From an uncultured Collinsella sp. (lineage in GTDB: Bacteria; Actinomycetota; Coriobacteriia; Coriobacteriales; Coriobacteriaceae): 7,348 nt of DNA. How positions within the stretch are numbered: the first letter of the stretch is position 1; each line of letters begins with the position of its first letter. Shown piece after piece: positions 1 through 6,866 of the stretch. The notes under the pieces were generated by a model. That model was given only the letters and a program-made list of their open reading frames with translations. It did not search any database and was not told the origin of the DNA. The DNA is taken from positions 1-7,348 of the forward strand of contig URTW01000098.1 of assembly GCA_900550815.1 (NCBI GenBank). The letters are read 5' to 3'. Both the position numbers and the translations under genes were made by a program.

Positions 1-518
<518 letters not shown>

Positions 519-551
519 GCCCGGCACCTCACTTGCGGTGAAGCACCGGGC
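519..551 (-). terminator. Hairpin after the TPR gene, terminator-like but without a U-tract
   Basis: The minus-strand RNA can form a 14-bp stem: arm 538-551 (GCCCGGTGCTTCAC) pairs with arm 519-532 around the loop CGCAA. Three pairs are G-U wobbles in the minus transcript but would be A-C mismatches in a plus transcript, so the structure belongs to the minus strand. It starts 22 bases after the TPR stop codon. The bases that follow (TTGCGCTAG) are not a U-run, so it may be a weak terminator, a Rho-associated 3' stem or an mRNA-stabilising element before mreB. Confidence 0.45.
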
Positions 552-573
552 AAAGCTAAATCCCATAAGGTCA

Positions 574-1878
574 CTACTGGTTGTCAGCAGCCGAGAAATC
601 CATATCGAGCGAGGAAACGGCCCAGCCGATATGGTTGTCGGAGCGCACGAATTTGACGGTGTACTCCTGCTCGCCGCCCTTGGACAGCGATGCCTTCACC
701 TTAGCGGTCGTCTCGGTCATGGACTGATCCATGCCCTCGACGGACACGGTGGCACCCTGCGGAATCGAGGAGACGATCATCGACTTAGCGTCCTCGGACA
801 GGCTCGAGGCCAGGCAAGACTCGGCCTTTGCGGTGTCACCGTCGCCGGCAGCCTGGAACAGATCGGTAACGACAGACTCCTGAGACGGGAAGCCAAAGCC
901 GCGCGTGTAGGCAAAGCCCAGACCGCCCGCGGCGATCAAAATGAGCAGAAGCAGCACAATGAAGACTTTGAGACCCGTGTGGCGATGGCGACGACGGACC
1001 TTGGCCTGTTTGCGATCCTGACGGTCCTGCTGGACCATCTCGGACTCGGACAGCGTAAAGAAGCCGGTGTCCGAGGGATCGGGCATAAACTGACCGGTCG
1101 CGCCCGTAGGATCGAGCGGATCGACGGCAGGAGCGTCCATCGCGGGCGACGGAGCCGTGGACATAGCCGTCTGGGCAGACAGCGCGGCAAGCGAATCGTG
1201 CACGCGGGCAAGCTCATCGGCCTGCTCGGAGGTAAGCTGGTAGATGCCATCGGCAGTAGCGGCGTTAAAGGCGTCGAGTGCGTCGGAGGGACGGCCGGCG
1301 GCAGAAAGCGCCTGACCCATGCCGGCATTGAGCGCACGCGTGTCGTCGCGGGGGCCGGCAAAGTCGATAGCCGTGCGGTAGGTCTCCACGGCATCCGCCG
1401 GACGGCCGAGCTTAATGAAGCAACGACCGAGCTCGCCGAGTGCGGCGGCAGGAGCCGGATTGGCGCCGTCGATGGCAGCCTGACGGAAGGCAGTACCCGC
1501 GTTGGCATAATCGCCCGACTGGAACAGCGCATTGCCCAGGCCCAGATAGGCCTTGAACGGCGTGGCATAGGAAGCATCCTGCGTAGCAGCAGAGAACGCC
1601 TGGGCGGCCGTCGTGTAGTCGCCCACGGCGGCGAGCGCCTTGCCGCGGTTGGTGAGCAGCGCGCCGCGCTTGCCGTAGGTGCCGTCATTGAGGGCAGCGG
1701 CGTAGGCCTCGGCGGCCTCGGCATACATGCCCAGGTGCATCAAGGCGTTGCCACGAAGGTGATCGGCCTCGCCCATAATCTCATCGGGAGTCTTTGCCGC
1801 CCCAAGCATCTGGGCTGCAGCGGAAAAATCACCCGCGCGGTAAGCGGCGCGGCCCTGTTGGATCAGCTGGCTATTCAA
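574..1878 (-). CDS. TPR-repeat protein with one membrane helix and a C-terminal outer domain
   Basis: 434 residues, function unknown. The N-terminal ~210 residues form about five TPR units (near 38-65, 73-101, 108-137, 144-173, 180-209), each with the GxAxxxxGDYxxAxxAFxxA pattern, plus a partial one at 5-30. TPRs are protein-protein interaction scaffolds. A Pro/Ala/Asp-rich linker (about 238-280) leads to a basic patch (KQAKVRRRHRH, 290-300) and one hydrophobic helix (about 305-325). By the positive-inside rule the TPRs are cytoplasmic and the last ~108 residues are outside; that domain resembles a small alpha/beta NTF2-like fold only loosely. The start is TTG, with AAGGGGA (1884-1890) 5 bases upstream overlapping the isomerase stop codon, so the two genes are probably translationally coupled. 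mreB follows. Family assignment is secure for TPR and topology, not for function. Confidence 0.9.
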   Translation of the reverse strand: MNSQLIQQGRAAYRAGDFSAAAQMLGAAKTPDEIMGEADHLRGNALMHLGMYAEAAEAYAAALNDGTYGKRGALLTNRGKALAAVGDYTTAAQAFSAATQDASYATPFKAYLGLGNALFQSGDYANAGTAFRQAAIDGANPAPAAALGELGRCFIKLGRPADAVETYRTAIDFAGPRDDTRALNAGMGQALSAAGRPSDALDAFNAATADGIYQLTSEQADELARVHDSLAALSAQTAMSTAPSPAMDAPAVDPLDPTGATGQFMPDPSDTGFFTLSESEMVQQDRQDRKQAKVRRRHRHTGLKVFIVLLLLILIAAGGLGFAYTRGFGFPSQESVVTDLFQAAGDGDTAKAESCLASSLSEDAKSMIVSSIPQGATVSVEGMDQSMTETTAKVKASLSKGGEQEYTVKFVRSDNHIGWAVSSLDMDFSAADNQ

Positions 1879-1889
1879 GGAAGTCCCCT

Positions 1890-2432
1890 TTACTCGTGAA
1901 CGATCTCGACATGGACGATCTCGTCGCCGGCACGCAGCTGCGAAATCACATCGAGACCCTCGACCGTGGTACCAAAGACGGTGTAACCGGAATCGAGGTT
2001 ATGCTGGGCGCCCAGGCAGAAGTAGAACTGCGAACCCGCGGAATCGGGGTCCATGGAGCGTGCCATGGCAAGGGCACCATCGACATGGCTGTTGCGCGGA
2101 TTGGTGGCAAACTCGCCCTTGATGCAGTAGCCGGGGCCACCGGTACCGGGCATGCCGTCGGGGCCCTCAAGACCAGCGGCGACGTCGGCGCCGGACATAT
2201 CGCGGGTATTGGGGTCGCCGCCCTGGATGACAAAACCGGGCACATAGCGATGGAACTTAAGGCCATCATAGAAACCCATCGTGGAAAGCTCGCAGAAGTT
2301 CGCGACATGAATGGGAGCGCCCTCGCCGTCAAACTTGACCTTGATGGTACCCTTCGACGTCTCGATAACGGCGCACTCGTCGCCGGCAAGCTGATACTCG
2401 GGCGTGTAGAGCTCTTTCTTAAAACCAAACAT
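1890..2432 (-). CDS. Cyclophilin-type peptidyl-prolyl cis-trans isomerase, cytoplasmic
   Basis: 180-residue single-domain cyclophilin that catalyses cis-trans isomerisation of X-Pro bonds during protein folding. Visible landmarks are FHRYVPGFVIQGGDP (60-74), carrying the catalytic Arg (62) and Gln (70), ALAMARSMDPDSAGSQFYF (120-138) with the core Phe, and YTVFG (150-154). The position equivalent to Trp121 of human CypA is Asn (145) and that of His126 is Tyr (150); such changes are common in bacterial forms and would lower cyclosporin binding. No signal peptide or lipobox is present, so it should be cytoplasmic. ATG start with GGGAGGA a few bases upstream, and a good promoter at 2472-2501. The TPR gene begins 11 bases after its stop, making a two-gene operon. 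Cyclophilin identity is certain; the natural substrate is not known. Confidence 0.95.
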   Translation of the reverse strand: MFGFKKELYTPEYQLAGDECAVIETSKGTIKVKFDGEGAPIHVANFCELSTMGFYDGLKFHRYVPGFVIQGGDPNTRDMSGADVAAGLEGPDGMPGTGGPGYCIKGEFATNPRNSHVDGALAMARSMDPDSAGSQFYFCLGAQHNLDSGYTVFGTTVEGLDVISQLRAGDEIVHVEIVHE

Positions 2433-2471
2433 GTGGTTCCTCCCTCGTGCGTTTAAAGCATATTTGTACGA

Positions 2472-2501
2472 ATTGTAGCAATAAGCATGCGCTTACATCA
2501 A
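2472..2501 (-). promoter_or_regulatory. Sigma-70-type promoter for the isomerase-TPR operon
   Basis: Minus strand: -35 TTGATG (2496-2501), 18-base spacer, -10 TACAAT (2472-2477). The expected start near 2465 gives a leader of about 33 bases containing the Shine-Dalgarno. The spacing and -35 match the tRNA promoter at 6674-6703 (TTGATA-18-TATAAT), which supports both. Confidence 0.65.
2482..2495. repeat. 14-bp inverted repeat inside the promoter spacer, possible operator
   Basis: TAAGC-ATGC-GCTTA: perfect 5-bp arms around a 4-base centre, located between the -10 and -35 of the isomerase promoter. A protein bound here would block RNA polymerase. No regulator gene is in the window, so the operator role is inference. 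Confidence 0.35.
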
Positions 2502-2539
2502 TTGCGCACGTAGGTTATGCCGACTATGGCGAACTAATT

Positions 2540-3682
2540 TTAGGAACGCTGCTGCGGCTTCCAGGAACCCACGTTGGCGTCGTACTGGTTCAGCGCGCTG
2601 TTGCCGCCCTGCGCGATGGGCGCCAGGATCTCGCTTTGGTGAGAACTCATCGACTCGCCATCGGGAATGGCCAGCGAGATATCCCAGCTCTGGCAGATCA
2701 CGTCGACGCGCTCATACATCCACTCGGCAAGCTGCTTTAAGTGGGCGATGTCATCCGCATAGACCGTATCGTCCTGATACTTAAGGTTGTTGAGCTCATC
2801 TTGCGTCTTTTTGATCTGGTCGCGCAGGGCGAAGGCACTCTGCGACAGCTCCTGACGGATGGACAGCGGCGTTCGGAGATAGCCGTTGTTAAAGGAATCG
2901 ATGACCTCACCGATCTGGTCCTCGTCACCGTAGGACACGATGGTCTGATACAGACCGTCGAGCCTGGTATAGAGTTGATCATCGGTGAGCACGGTTTCTT
3001 CCTGGACCAACTCGGCAGAATCGTCCTGCTTGGTATCGTCCTCAGTCGCCTCGCCCTTTTGGCGCGTGGGGAAAGTGGTTTGTGCAGCTTGGCCAAACTG
3101 GTCGTAGAAGCCAGGCATGACACCCATGGGATCGGTCGTCACGAACCAATAGGCACCGCCGCAAACGACGGCAAGGACCGCGATGATAATGAGTGGCTTG
3201 GGGATATGACGCTTGTGCTTGTGATAGGCGTCCTCGTCGGGATGCACCTTGCGCTTGGGTTTTTGAGCATCGTCGTGCAGGGAAACGGGCGTGGGAATAT
3301 CGACCTTGGGGATACCGAAATCCTTATCGAAAGCCGGCAGCACGCAGGTCTCGTTAGGATCGGCGGCGTCCGAAAGAACCGCGGCAGCCGAGGCGGGCGC
3401 ATGAGGCACCTCGGTATCGATCTGCTCTTGCGTTAGGCGCGGAAAGCCCGCCGTGCGGCCCGCTGCCAGGTCGGATGCGGCCGCGTCCTCGGAGAGGATA
3501 CCCGGAGCGGGGCGTCCGCATTTGGGGCACGTACGATCATGCGGAGAAAGACGGGCACCGCAGCCCTCGCAGAACACGAACTCGGTGTGCTCGGGGCCAT
3601 CGCCCGGACCCACATAGGCGTTACAGTAGGGGCAGAACGAGGCGCCGTCCTCGATAGTCTTAAGGCAATGCGGGCAGATCAC
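2540..3682 (-). CDS. Membrane-anchored double zinc-ribbon protein, function unknown
   Basis: 380 residues from the chosen GTG start. Two rubredoxin-like knuckle pairs open the protein: CPHC (3-6) with CPYC (17-20), then CEGC (38-41) with CPKC (52-55), a double zinc ribbon expected to bind two Zn2+. A low-complexity linker follows, then a basic/His-rich patch (KPKRK about 142-146 to HKHKRH about 154-159), one membrane helix (about 163-181) and a ~200-residue acidic, largely helical outer part with a possible coiled coil near 278-302. Topology should be N-in, C-out. GTG is preferred because AGAGGA lies 4 bases upstream and the protein then begins MICPHC, typical of zinc-ribbon proteins; an in-frame TTG at 3710-3712 would add ten residues but has no Shine-Dalgarno. 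It follows the ATPase by 103 bases with no clear terminator or promoter between, so co-transcription is possible. I cannot name a function. Confidence 0.85.
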   Translation of the reverse strand: MICPHCLKTIEDGASFCPYCNAYVGPGDGPEHTEFVFCEGCGARLSPHDRTCPKCGRPAPGILSEDAAASDLAAGRTAGFPRLTQEQIDTEVPHAPASAAAVLSDAADPNETCVLPAFDKDFGIPKVDIPTPVSLHDDAQKPKRKVHPDEDAYHKHKRHIPKPLIIIAVLAVVCGGAYWFVTTDPMGVMPGFYDQFGQAAQTTFPTRQKGEATEDDTKQDDSAELVQEETVLTDDQLYTRLDGLYQTIVSYGDEDQIGEVIDSFNNGYLRTPLSIRQELSQSAFALRDQIKKTQDELNNLKYQDDTVYADDIAHLKQLAEWMYERVDVICQSWDISLAIPDGESMSSHQSEILAPIAQGGNSALNQYDANVGSWKPQQRS

Positions 3683-3727
3683 GGCATCCTCTTTTCGAAG
3701 TAATTCAAACAATCGAGGTTAGAGCAT

Positions 3728-3775
3728 AACATCGCCACGGCCCCACAGGAGCAAGGCACCAATTCAACATCGCCA
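3728..3775. repeat. 10-bp direct repeat between the ATPase and zinc-ribbon genes
   Basis: AACATCGCCA occurs at 3728-3737 and again at 3766-3775, start to start 38 bases. Otherwise the 103-base gap (3683-3785) shows no convincing promoter, terminator or RNA. It could be a paired regulator site or chance. Confidence 0.3.
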
Positions 3776-3785
3776 GGGCGCGTAG

Positions 3786-6509
3786 TTACTTCTTCTTTTT
3801 GCTTGGCATCGAGACTTTGATGCCTTGGGCGGACTTGGTCACGCGAGAGCGCTTGGCTCCGGTACTCTTCTTTTTCTTGGGCTGGGCCTGGGCCACGCCC
3901 TCAAGTGCGCGGGCCTCGGCCTCGCGAGCGGTGCGATCTTCGCGGCGCTGCGCCATGTCGGCGGCGACGCGCTTGGCAAAACGCTCGGCCGTCGAACCCG
4001 TCGAGCTCACCTTGCCGCCACCGCGACCCAGGTGGACGCGCACACCACGGCCAAAACCAGTTGCGGCATGACGACGACGTGGCTTGAGCAAATCCATCAT
4101 CGTGGCCAGCTTAAAGAACACCGAGCAGGTAAAGACCACGATGACAGCCAAGATAACCATCTGGCCCATCGACAGGTTGGCAATGGACAGCAGCTCCGGG
4201 AATCCGATAACGACCACCAGGATGCTGGCGACTACAAACACAAAGAGCACCACACGTAAGGGCGTGAGAGGCTGCGAGATGCGCCAGATCAGGCTGACGC
4301 TCGCCGCGCACGACGTAAGCAGACACATCGTAGACAGCGTGAGCTGGCTAAAGCCAAACACGCGCGCCACAAAGATATCGAGAGCCGCAGCCAAAATGAC
4401 TGCAATCGACGCCGGCAATGCACGCTTGAGTACGTTGCTCAAAAACGCACCCTTCACGCGAGCATTGTTGGGCTCCAGGCCCAACACAAAGCCCGGCGCG
4501 CCGATGCAGAAGAAGTTGATGAGCGTCATCTGGATGGGCTCGAAGGGGTACGGCGGCAGCGCGATACACAGCGCCACCAGGCCCATCGAGAACAACGTCT
4601 TGGTCAGGAATAGCGAGGCCGAACGCTGCAGGTTGTTGATGGAGCGACGGCCCTCGGCCACCACGGCGGGCATCGAGGCAAAGTCGTTGTCGACGAGTAC
4701 GATCTCGGCCACGTTGCGCGCGGCATCGGAGCCGGCCGCCATGGCCACGGAGCAGTCGGCCTCCTTGAGCGCCAGCACGTCGTTGACGCCGTCGCCCGTC
4801 ATGGCCACGGTGTGCTCGCGGCGCTTGAGCGCCTGCACGAGCTCGCGCTTCTGCTGCGGGGTCACACGACCAAAGACATGGTAGCGGTCCACTGCGGCAT
4901 CGAGCTTGGCCGGCGTATCGAGCGTCGTGGCGTCCACATAAGCGTCCGCCCCCGGCACGCCCACCACGCGTGCGATTGACGACACCGTACGCGGGTCGTC
5001 GCCACTGATCACGTTGAGGGTCACGCCCTGCTCGTTAAAGTAGCCGATGGTCTCGGCCGCCGAGGTACGAATCTCGTCGCGGATGGTCACAAAGCCAACG
5101 GGCTCGGCCTCGCCCACCATATCCCCATCGGGCGTAAAGCCGTCCACGCGCGCCACCACGAGCACGCGGCAGGTATCGGCAAGCTCGGCGACACGGTTCT
5201 CGACCTGCGAAAACACACGATCAGAGAGCACAAACTGCGCCGCGCCCATCACATAGGAGCCCTGCGCAAACGACGCGCCGCTCCACTTTTTGGAGGACGA
5301 GAACGGAATGACCGACAGCGGCTCAGACACCTCGACCGGGCGATCGGCGTAATAGTTGAGCAGCGCCTGGCAGGTCTCGTTGGCATCGGCCGAAGTCGCA
5401 CGTGCCACGTTAGCCAGCGCGAAATCGAGCACCGTGGAATCGACGGGAACAGCCGCCTCGTCAGAGCCGGCCCCTAGGCTCACGCCCTCGACCGGCAGCG
5501 GATATGTGCCCTCGACCTCCATGCGACCCGACGTGATGGTGCCCGTCTTGTCCAGGCACAGCACGTCGACGCGAGCGAGCGTCTCGATGCAGTAGAGCTG
5601 CTGCGCCAGCACCTTGCGACGCGCCAGGCGCACCGTGGCGATGGCGAGCACCGACGAGGTCAGCAGTACCAGGCCTTGCGGGATCATGCCCAGTAGGGCG
5701 CCTACCGTGGACAGCAGCGCCGAAGAAGGCACATGACCAGTCAACAGCTCGGAGAAGCACCACGAAAGCGCGCTATCGCCCGGGGTTCCCGCGGCATCCC
5801 ACAGCTCGCTCACACTCGAGGCAAACAACGCCAAACCGAGCGGAATCATGATGATACTCGCAAAGCGCACGATGGCGTTAAGCGCGTTCATGATCTCGGA
5901 ATTGACCTTTTTGACGTACTTGGCCTCGTTATTAATTTTGGCAACGTAGTTGTCGGCGCCGACATGGATCACGCGGGCGCGCAGCAGGCCCGAGTCGATA
6001 AAACTGCCGCTCATGAGCTCGGAACCGGGCTGTTTCTTGATAAGGTCGCTCTCGCCCGTCAGCAAGCTCTCGTTCACGAGCGCCTCGCCCGAAACCACCA
6101 CGGCGTCGGCGGGAATCTGGTCACCGCGCCCCAGGCGAATAATGTCGTCGAGCACGATCTGGTCCAGGTCGAGCTCCACCTCGGCACCGTCGCGCACCGC
6201 GATGGCCTTCTTAGAGGTCAGCAGTGTGAGCTTATCGACCATCTTCTTGGAACGCATGGACTGAATGACGCCGATAGCGGTATTGAGGAACACCACGAAC
6301 AGGAACGTCAGATTCTTAAACGAACCGGTCAAAATGACCAGGAACGCCAAGATCACGTTGATCAAATTGAACAACGTGCAGAGGTTCTCGATGATGAGCT
6401 CTTTGACCGACTTGGTCTTGTGCTCCATGTTGCGGTTGATCTTACCGGCGGCGATGCGCTCCTCGACCTCGGCGGTCGAGAGTCCGCGCTCGATATCCGT
6501 TGCTGCCAT
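3786..6509 (-). CDS. Cation-translocating P-type ATPase, Exp7/CtpE-like
   Basis: 907 residues from the chosen ATG; ATP-driven cation pump in the cytoplasmic membrane. Visible: actuator loop TGES (151-154), phosphorylated Asp in CLDKTGTIT (Asp320), KKWSG in the nucleotide domain (407-411), hinge TGDGVND (571-577), and ten hydrophobic helices (near 41-62, 66-85, 211-232, 262-296, 631-652, 658-678, 698-720, 725-745, 751-773, 781-805). GLVLLTS after the M4 proline and CIETLARVDVLCLDKTG match the group of pneumococcal Exp7 and mycobacterial CtpE; CtpE is linked to Ca2+ uptake, so Ca2+ is the leading guess. There is no N-terminal metal-binding CxxC domain. The last ~98 residues are an unusual Arg/Lys-rich cytoplasmic tail ending in KKKK. 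The start is uncertain: ATG 6507-6509 has a weak GGGA 6 bases upstream, while ATG 6519-6521 and GTG 6522-6524 have none. It begins close behind the tRNA terminator. Confidence 0.93.
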   Translation of the reverse strand: MAATDIERGLSTAEVEERIAAGKINRNMEHKTKSVKELIIENLCTLFNLINVILAFLVILTGSFKNLTFLFVVFLNTAIGVIQSMRSKKMVDKLTLLTSKKAIAVRDGAEVELDLDQIVLDDIIRLGRGDQIPADAVVVSGEALVNESLLTGESDLIKKQPGSELMSGSFIDSGLLRARVIHVGADNYVAKINNEAKYVKKVNSEIMNALNAIVRFASIIMIPLGLALFASSVSELWDAAGTPGDSALSWCFSELLTGHVPSSALLSTVGALLGMIPQGLVLLTSSVLAIATVRLARRKVLAQQLYCIETLARVDVLCLDKTGTITSGRMEVEGTYPLPVEGVSLGAGSDEAAVPVDSTVLDFALANVARATSADANETCQALLNYYADRPVEVSEPLSVIPFSSSKKWSGASFAQGSYVMGAAQFVLSDRVFSQVENRVAELADTCRVLVVARVDGFTPDGDMVGEAEPVGFVTIRDEIRTSAAETIGYFNEQGVTLNVISGDDPRTVSSIARVVGVPGADAYVDATTLDTPAKLDAAVDRYHVFGRVTPQQKRELVQALKRREHTVAMTGDGVNDVLALKEADCSVAMAAGSDAARNVAEIVLVDNDFASMPAVVAEGRRSINNLQRSASLFLTKTLFSMGLVALCIALPPYPFEPIQMTLINFFCIGAPGFVLGLEPNNARVKGAFLSNVLKRALPASIAVILAAALDIFVARVFGFSQLTLSTMCLLTSCAASVSLIWRISQPLTPLRVVLFVFVVASILVVVIGFPELLSIANLSMGQMVILAVIVVFTCSVFFKLATMMDLLKPRRRHAATGFGRGVRVHLGRGGGKVSSTGSTAERFAKRVAADMAQRREDRTAREAEARALEGVAQAQPKKKKSTGAKRSRVTKSAQGIKVSMPSKKKK

Positions 6510-6539
6510 ACCACGTCCCATCACGTCGCGTCGGTATAA

Positions 6540-6574
6540 GAAAAACCGCCCGGACCATGCGAGGTTCGGACGGT
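6540..6574 (-). terminator. Intrinsic terminator of tRNA-Arg
   Basis: Minus-strand RNA: arm 6563-6574 (ACCGTCCGAACC) pairs with arm 6545-6556 (GGTCCGGGCGGT) around a six-base loop. That is a 12-bp stem with one A-C mismatch and one G-U, followed by TTTTTCTTAT. It begins 11 bases after the tRNA CCA. It is a textbook Rho-independent terminator and separates the tRNA from the ATPase gene. Confidence 0.9.
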
Positions 6575-6585
6575 CTTACGTTCGA

Positions 6586-6662
6586 TGGTGCCCCATGTTG
6601 GATTCGAACCAACGGCCTTCTGCTCCGGAGGCAGACGCTCTAATCCCCTGAGCTAATAGGGC
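6586..6662 (-). tRNA. tRNA-Arg, anticodon CCG
   Basis: 77-nt cloverleaf with the CCA end encoded. Acceptor GCCCTAT pairs with ATGGGGC (one T-G wobble); D arm GCTC/GAGC; anticodon stem TCTGC/GCAGA with loop CTCCGGA, so the anticodon is CCG and it reads the Arg codon CGG; variable loop AGGCC; T arm GTTGG-TTCGAAT-CCAAC; discriminator A and CCA at 6586-6588. It has its own promoter about 12 bases upstream and its own terminator, so it is a single-gene unit. In a GC-rich genome CGG is used enough to need this isoacceptor. Confidence 0.97.
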
Positions 6663-6673
6663 CAACGTTTGGC

Positions 6674-6703
6674 ATTATACCCAAGTGCACCACGGGCTAT
6701 CAA
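6674..6703 (-). promoter_or_regulatory. Strong promoter of tRNA-Arg with an A/T-rich upstream tract
   Basis: Minus strand: -35 TTGATA (6698-6703), 18-base spacer, perfect -10 TATAAT (6674-6679). The start should fall near 6667, leaving a ~5-nt leader before the tRNA. Upstream of the -35, at about 6704-6722, the minus strand is a run rich in T and A, placed like an UP element for the RNA polymerase alpha subunit, as is usual for stable-RNA genes. Confidence 0.85.
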
Positions 6704-6756
6704 AATAAAAGAAAAAGCTTTGCAATTCCGAGGAAGACGCGGTGCAACGGCCCACT

Positions 6757-6788
6757 TTAGAAGGCAAAAGCGAGTCAGATAGTATAAA
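6757..6788 (+). promoter_or_regulatory. Candidate promoter for aroF
   Basis: Plus strand: TTAGAA (6757-6762), 17 bases, TAGTAT (6780-6785), overlapping a second -10-like TATAAA (6783-6788). Either would start transcription at about 6792-6795, which is where the ATG of the short leader ORF lies. The -35 is weak and no activator site is evident. Confidence 0.45.
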
Positions 6789-6793
6789 CTCTC

Positions 6794-6856
6794 ATGCACC
6801 ATATATACACGGCTCGCGATGCGGGCCGTTTTTGCAAGGGTTATCCATCGAGGTGA
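6794..6856 (+). CDS. Possible 20-residue leader ORF upstream of aroF
   Basis: ATG at 6794-6796 opens a 20-codon frame ending at TGA 6854-6856, within the aroF Shine-Dalgarno region and 10 bases before the aroF ATG. There is no Shine-Dalgarno, but the ATG sits 5 bases after the -10 TATAAA, so the message could be leaderless, a mode common in Actinobacteria. The peptide starts MHHIYTAR; the terminator hairpin lies over codons 6-12. It is not rich in one amino acid (two Tyr, one Phe, two His), so it is not a classic leader peptide. It may be chance. Confidence 0.3.
   Translation: MHHIYTARDAGRFCKGYPSR
6809..6833 (+). terminator. Intrinsic terminator (attenuator candidate) in the aroF leader
   Basis: ACGGCTCGC-GAT-GCGGGCCGT forms a 9-bp stem with one T-G wobble and a 3-base loop, followed by TTTT (6830-6833). 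Its orientation is plus: the minus strand lacks a T-run. No plus-strand gene lies upstream, so the transcript it would stop is the one from the aroF promoter, 20-35 bases earlier. That position suggests attenuation of aroF. Confidence 0.7.
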
Positions 6857-6866
6857 GAGGCACACC

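Noticed and set aside
538..1899. 453-codon open frame on the plus strand opposite the TPR gene
   Set aside because: It mirrors the TPR gene almost exactly, a known effect of GC-rich codon bias. Its translation is Arg/Gly/His-rich with no domain, while the minus strand has clear TPR repeats and a Shine-Dalgarno.
3683..3712. Longer zinc-ribbon protein starting at TTG 3712
   Set aside because: No Shine-Dalgarno before it, whereas GTG 3682 has AGAGGA at good spacing and gives the usual MICPHC beginning. It is kept only as an alternative.
5733..6539. 268-codon plus-strand frame opposite the ATPase N-terminal half
   Set aside because: Antisense to unmistakable P-type ATPase motifs; low-complexity His/Gln/Arg translation; it runs into the tRNA terminator.
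6704..6866. T-box or other known riboswitch upstream of aroF
   Set aside because: No AGGGTGGNACCGCG-like T-box bulge and no recognisable riboswitch core; a possible antiterminator pairing of CGGCCC (6748-6753) with GGGCCG (6823-6828) would require a promoter upstream of 6748, which I do not see.
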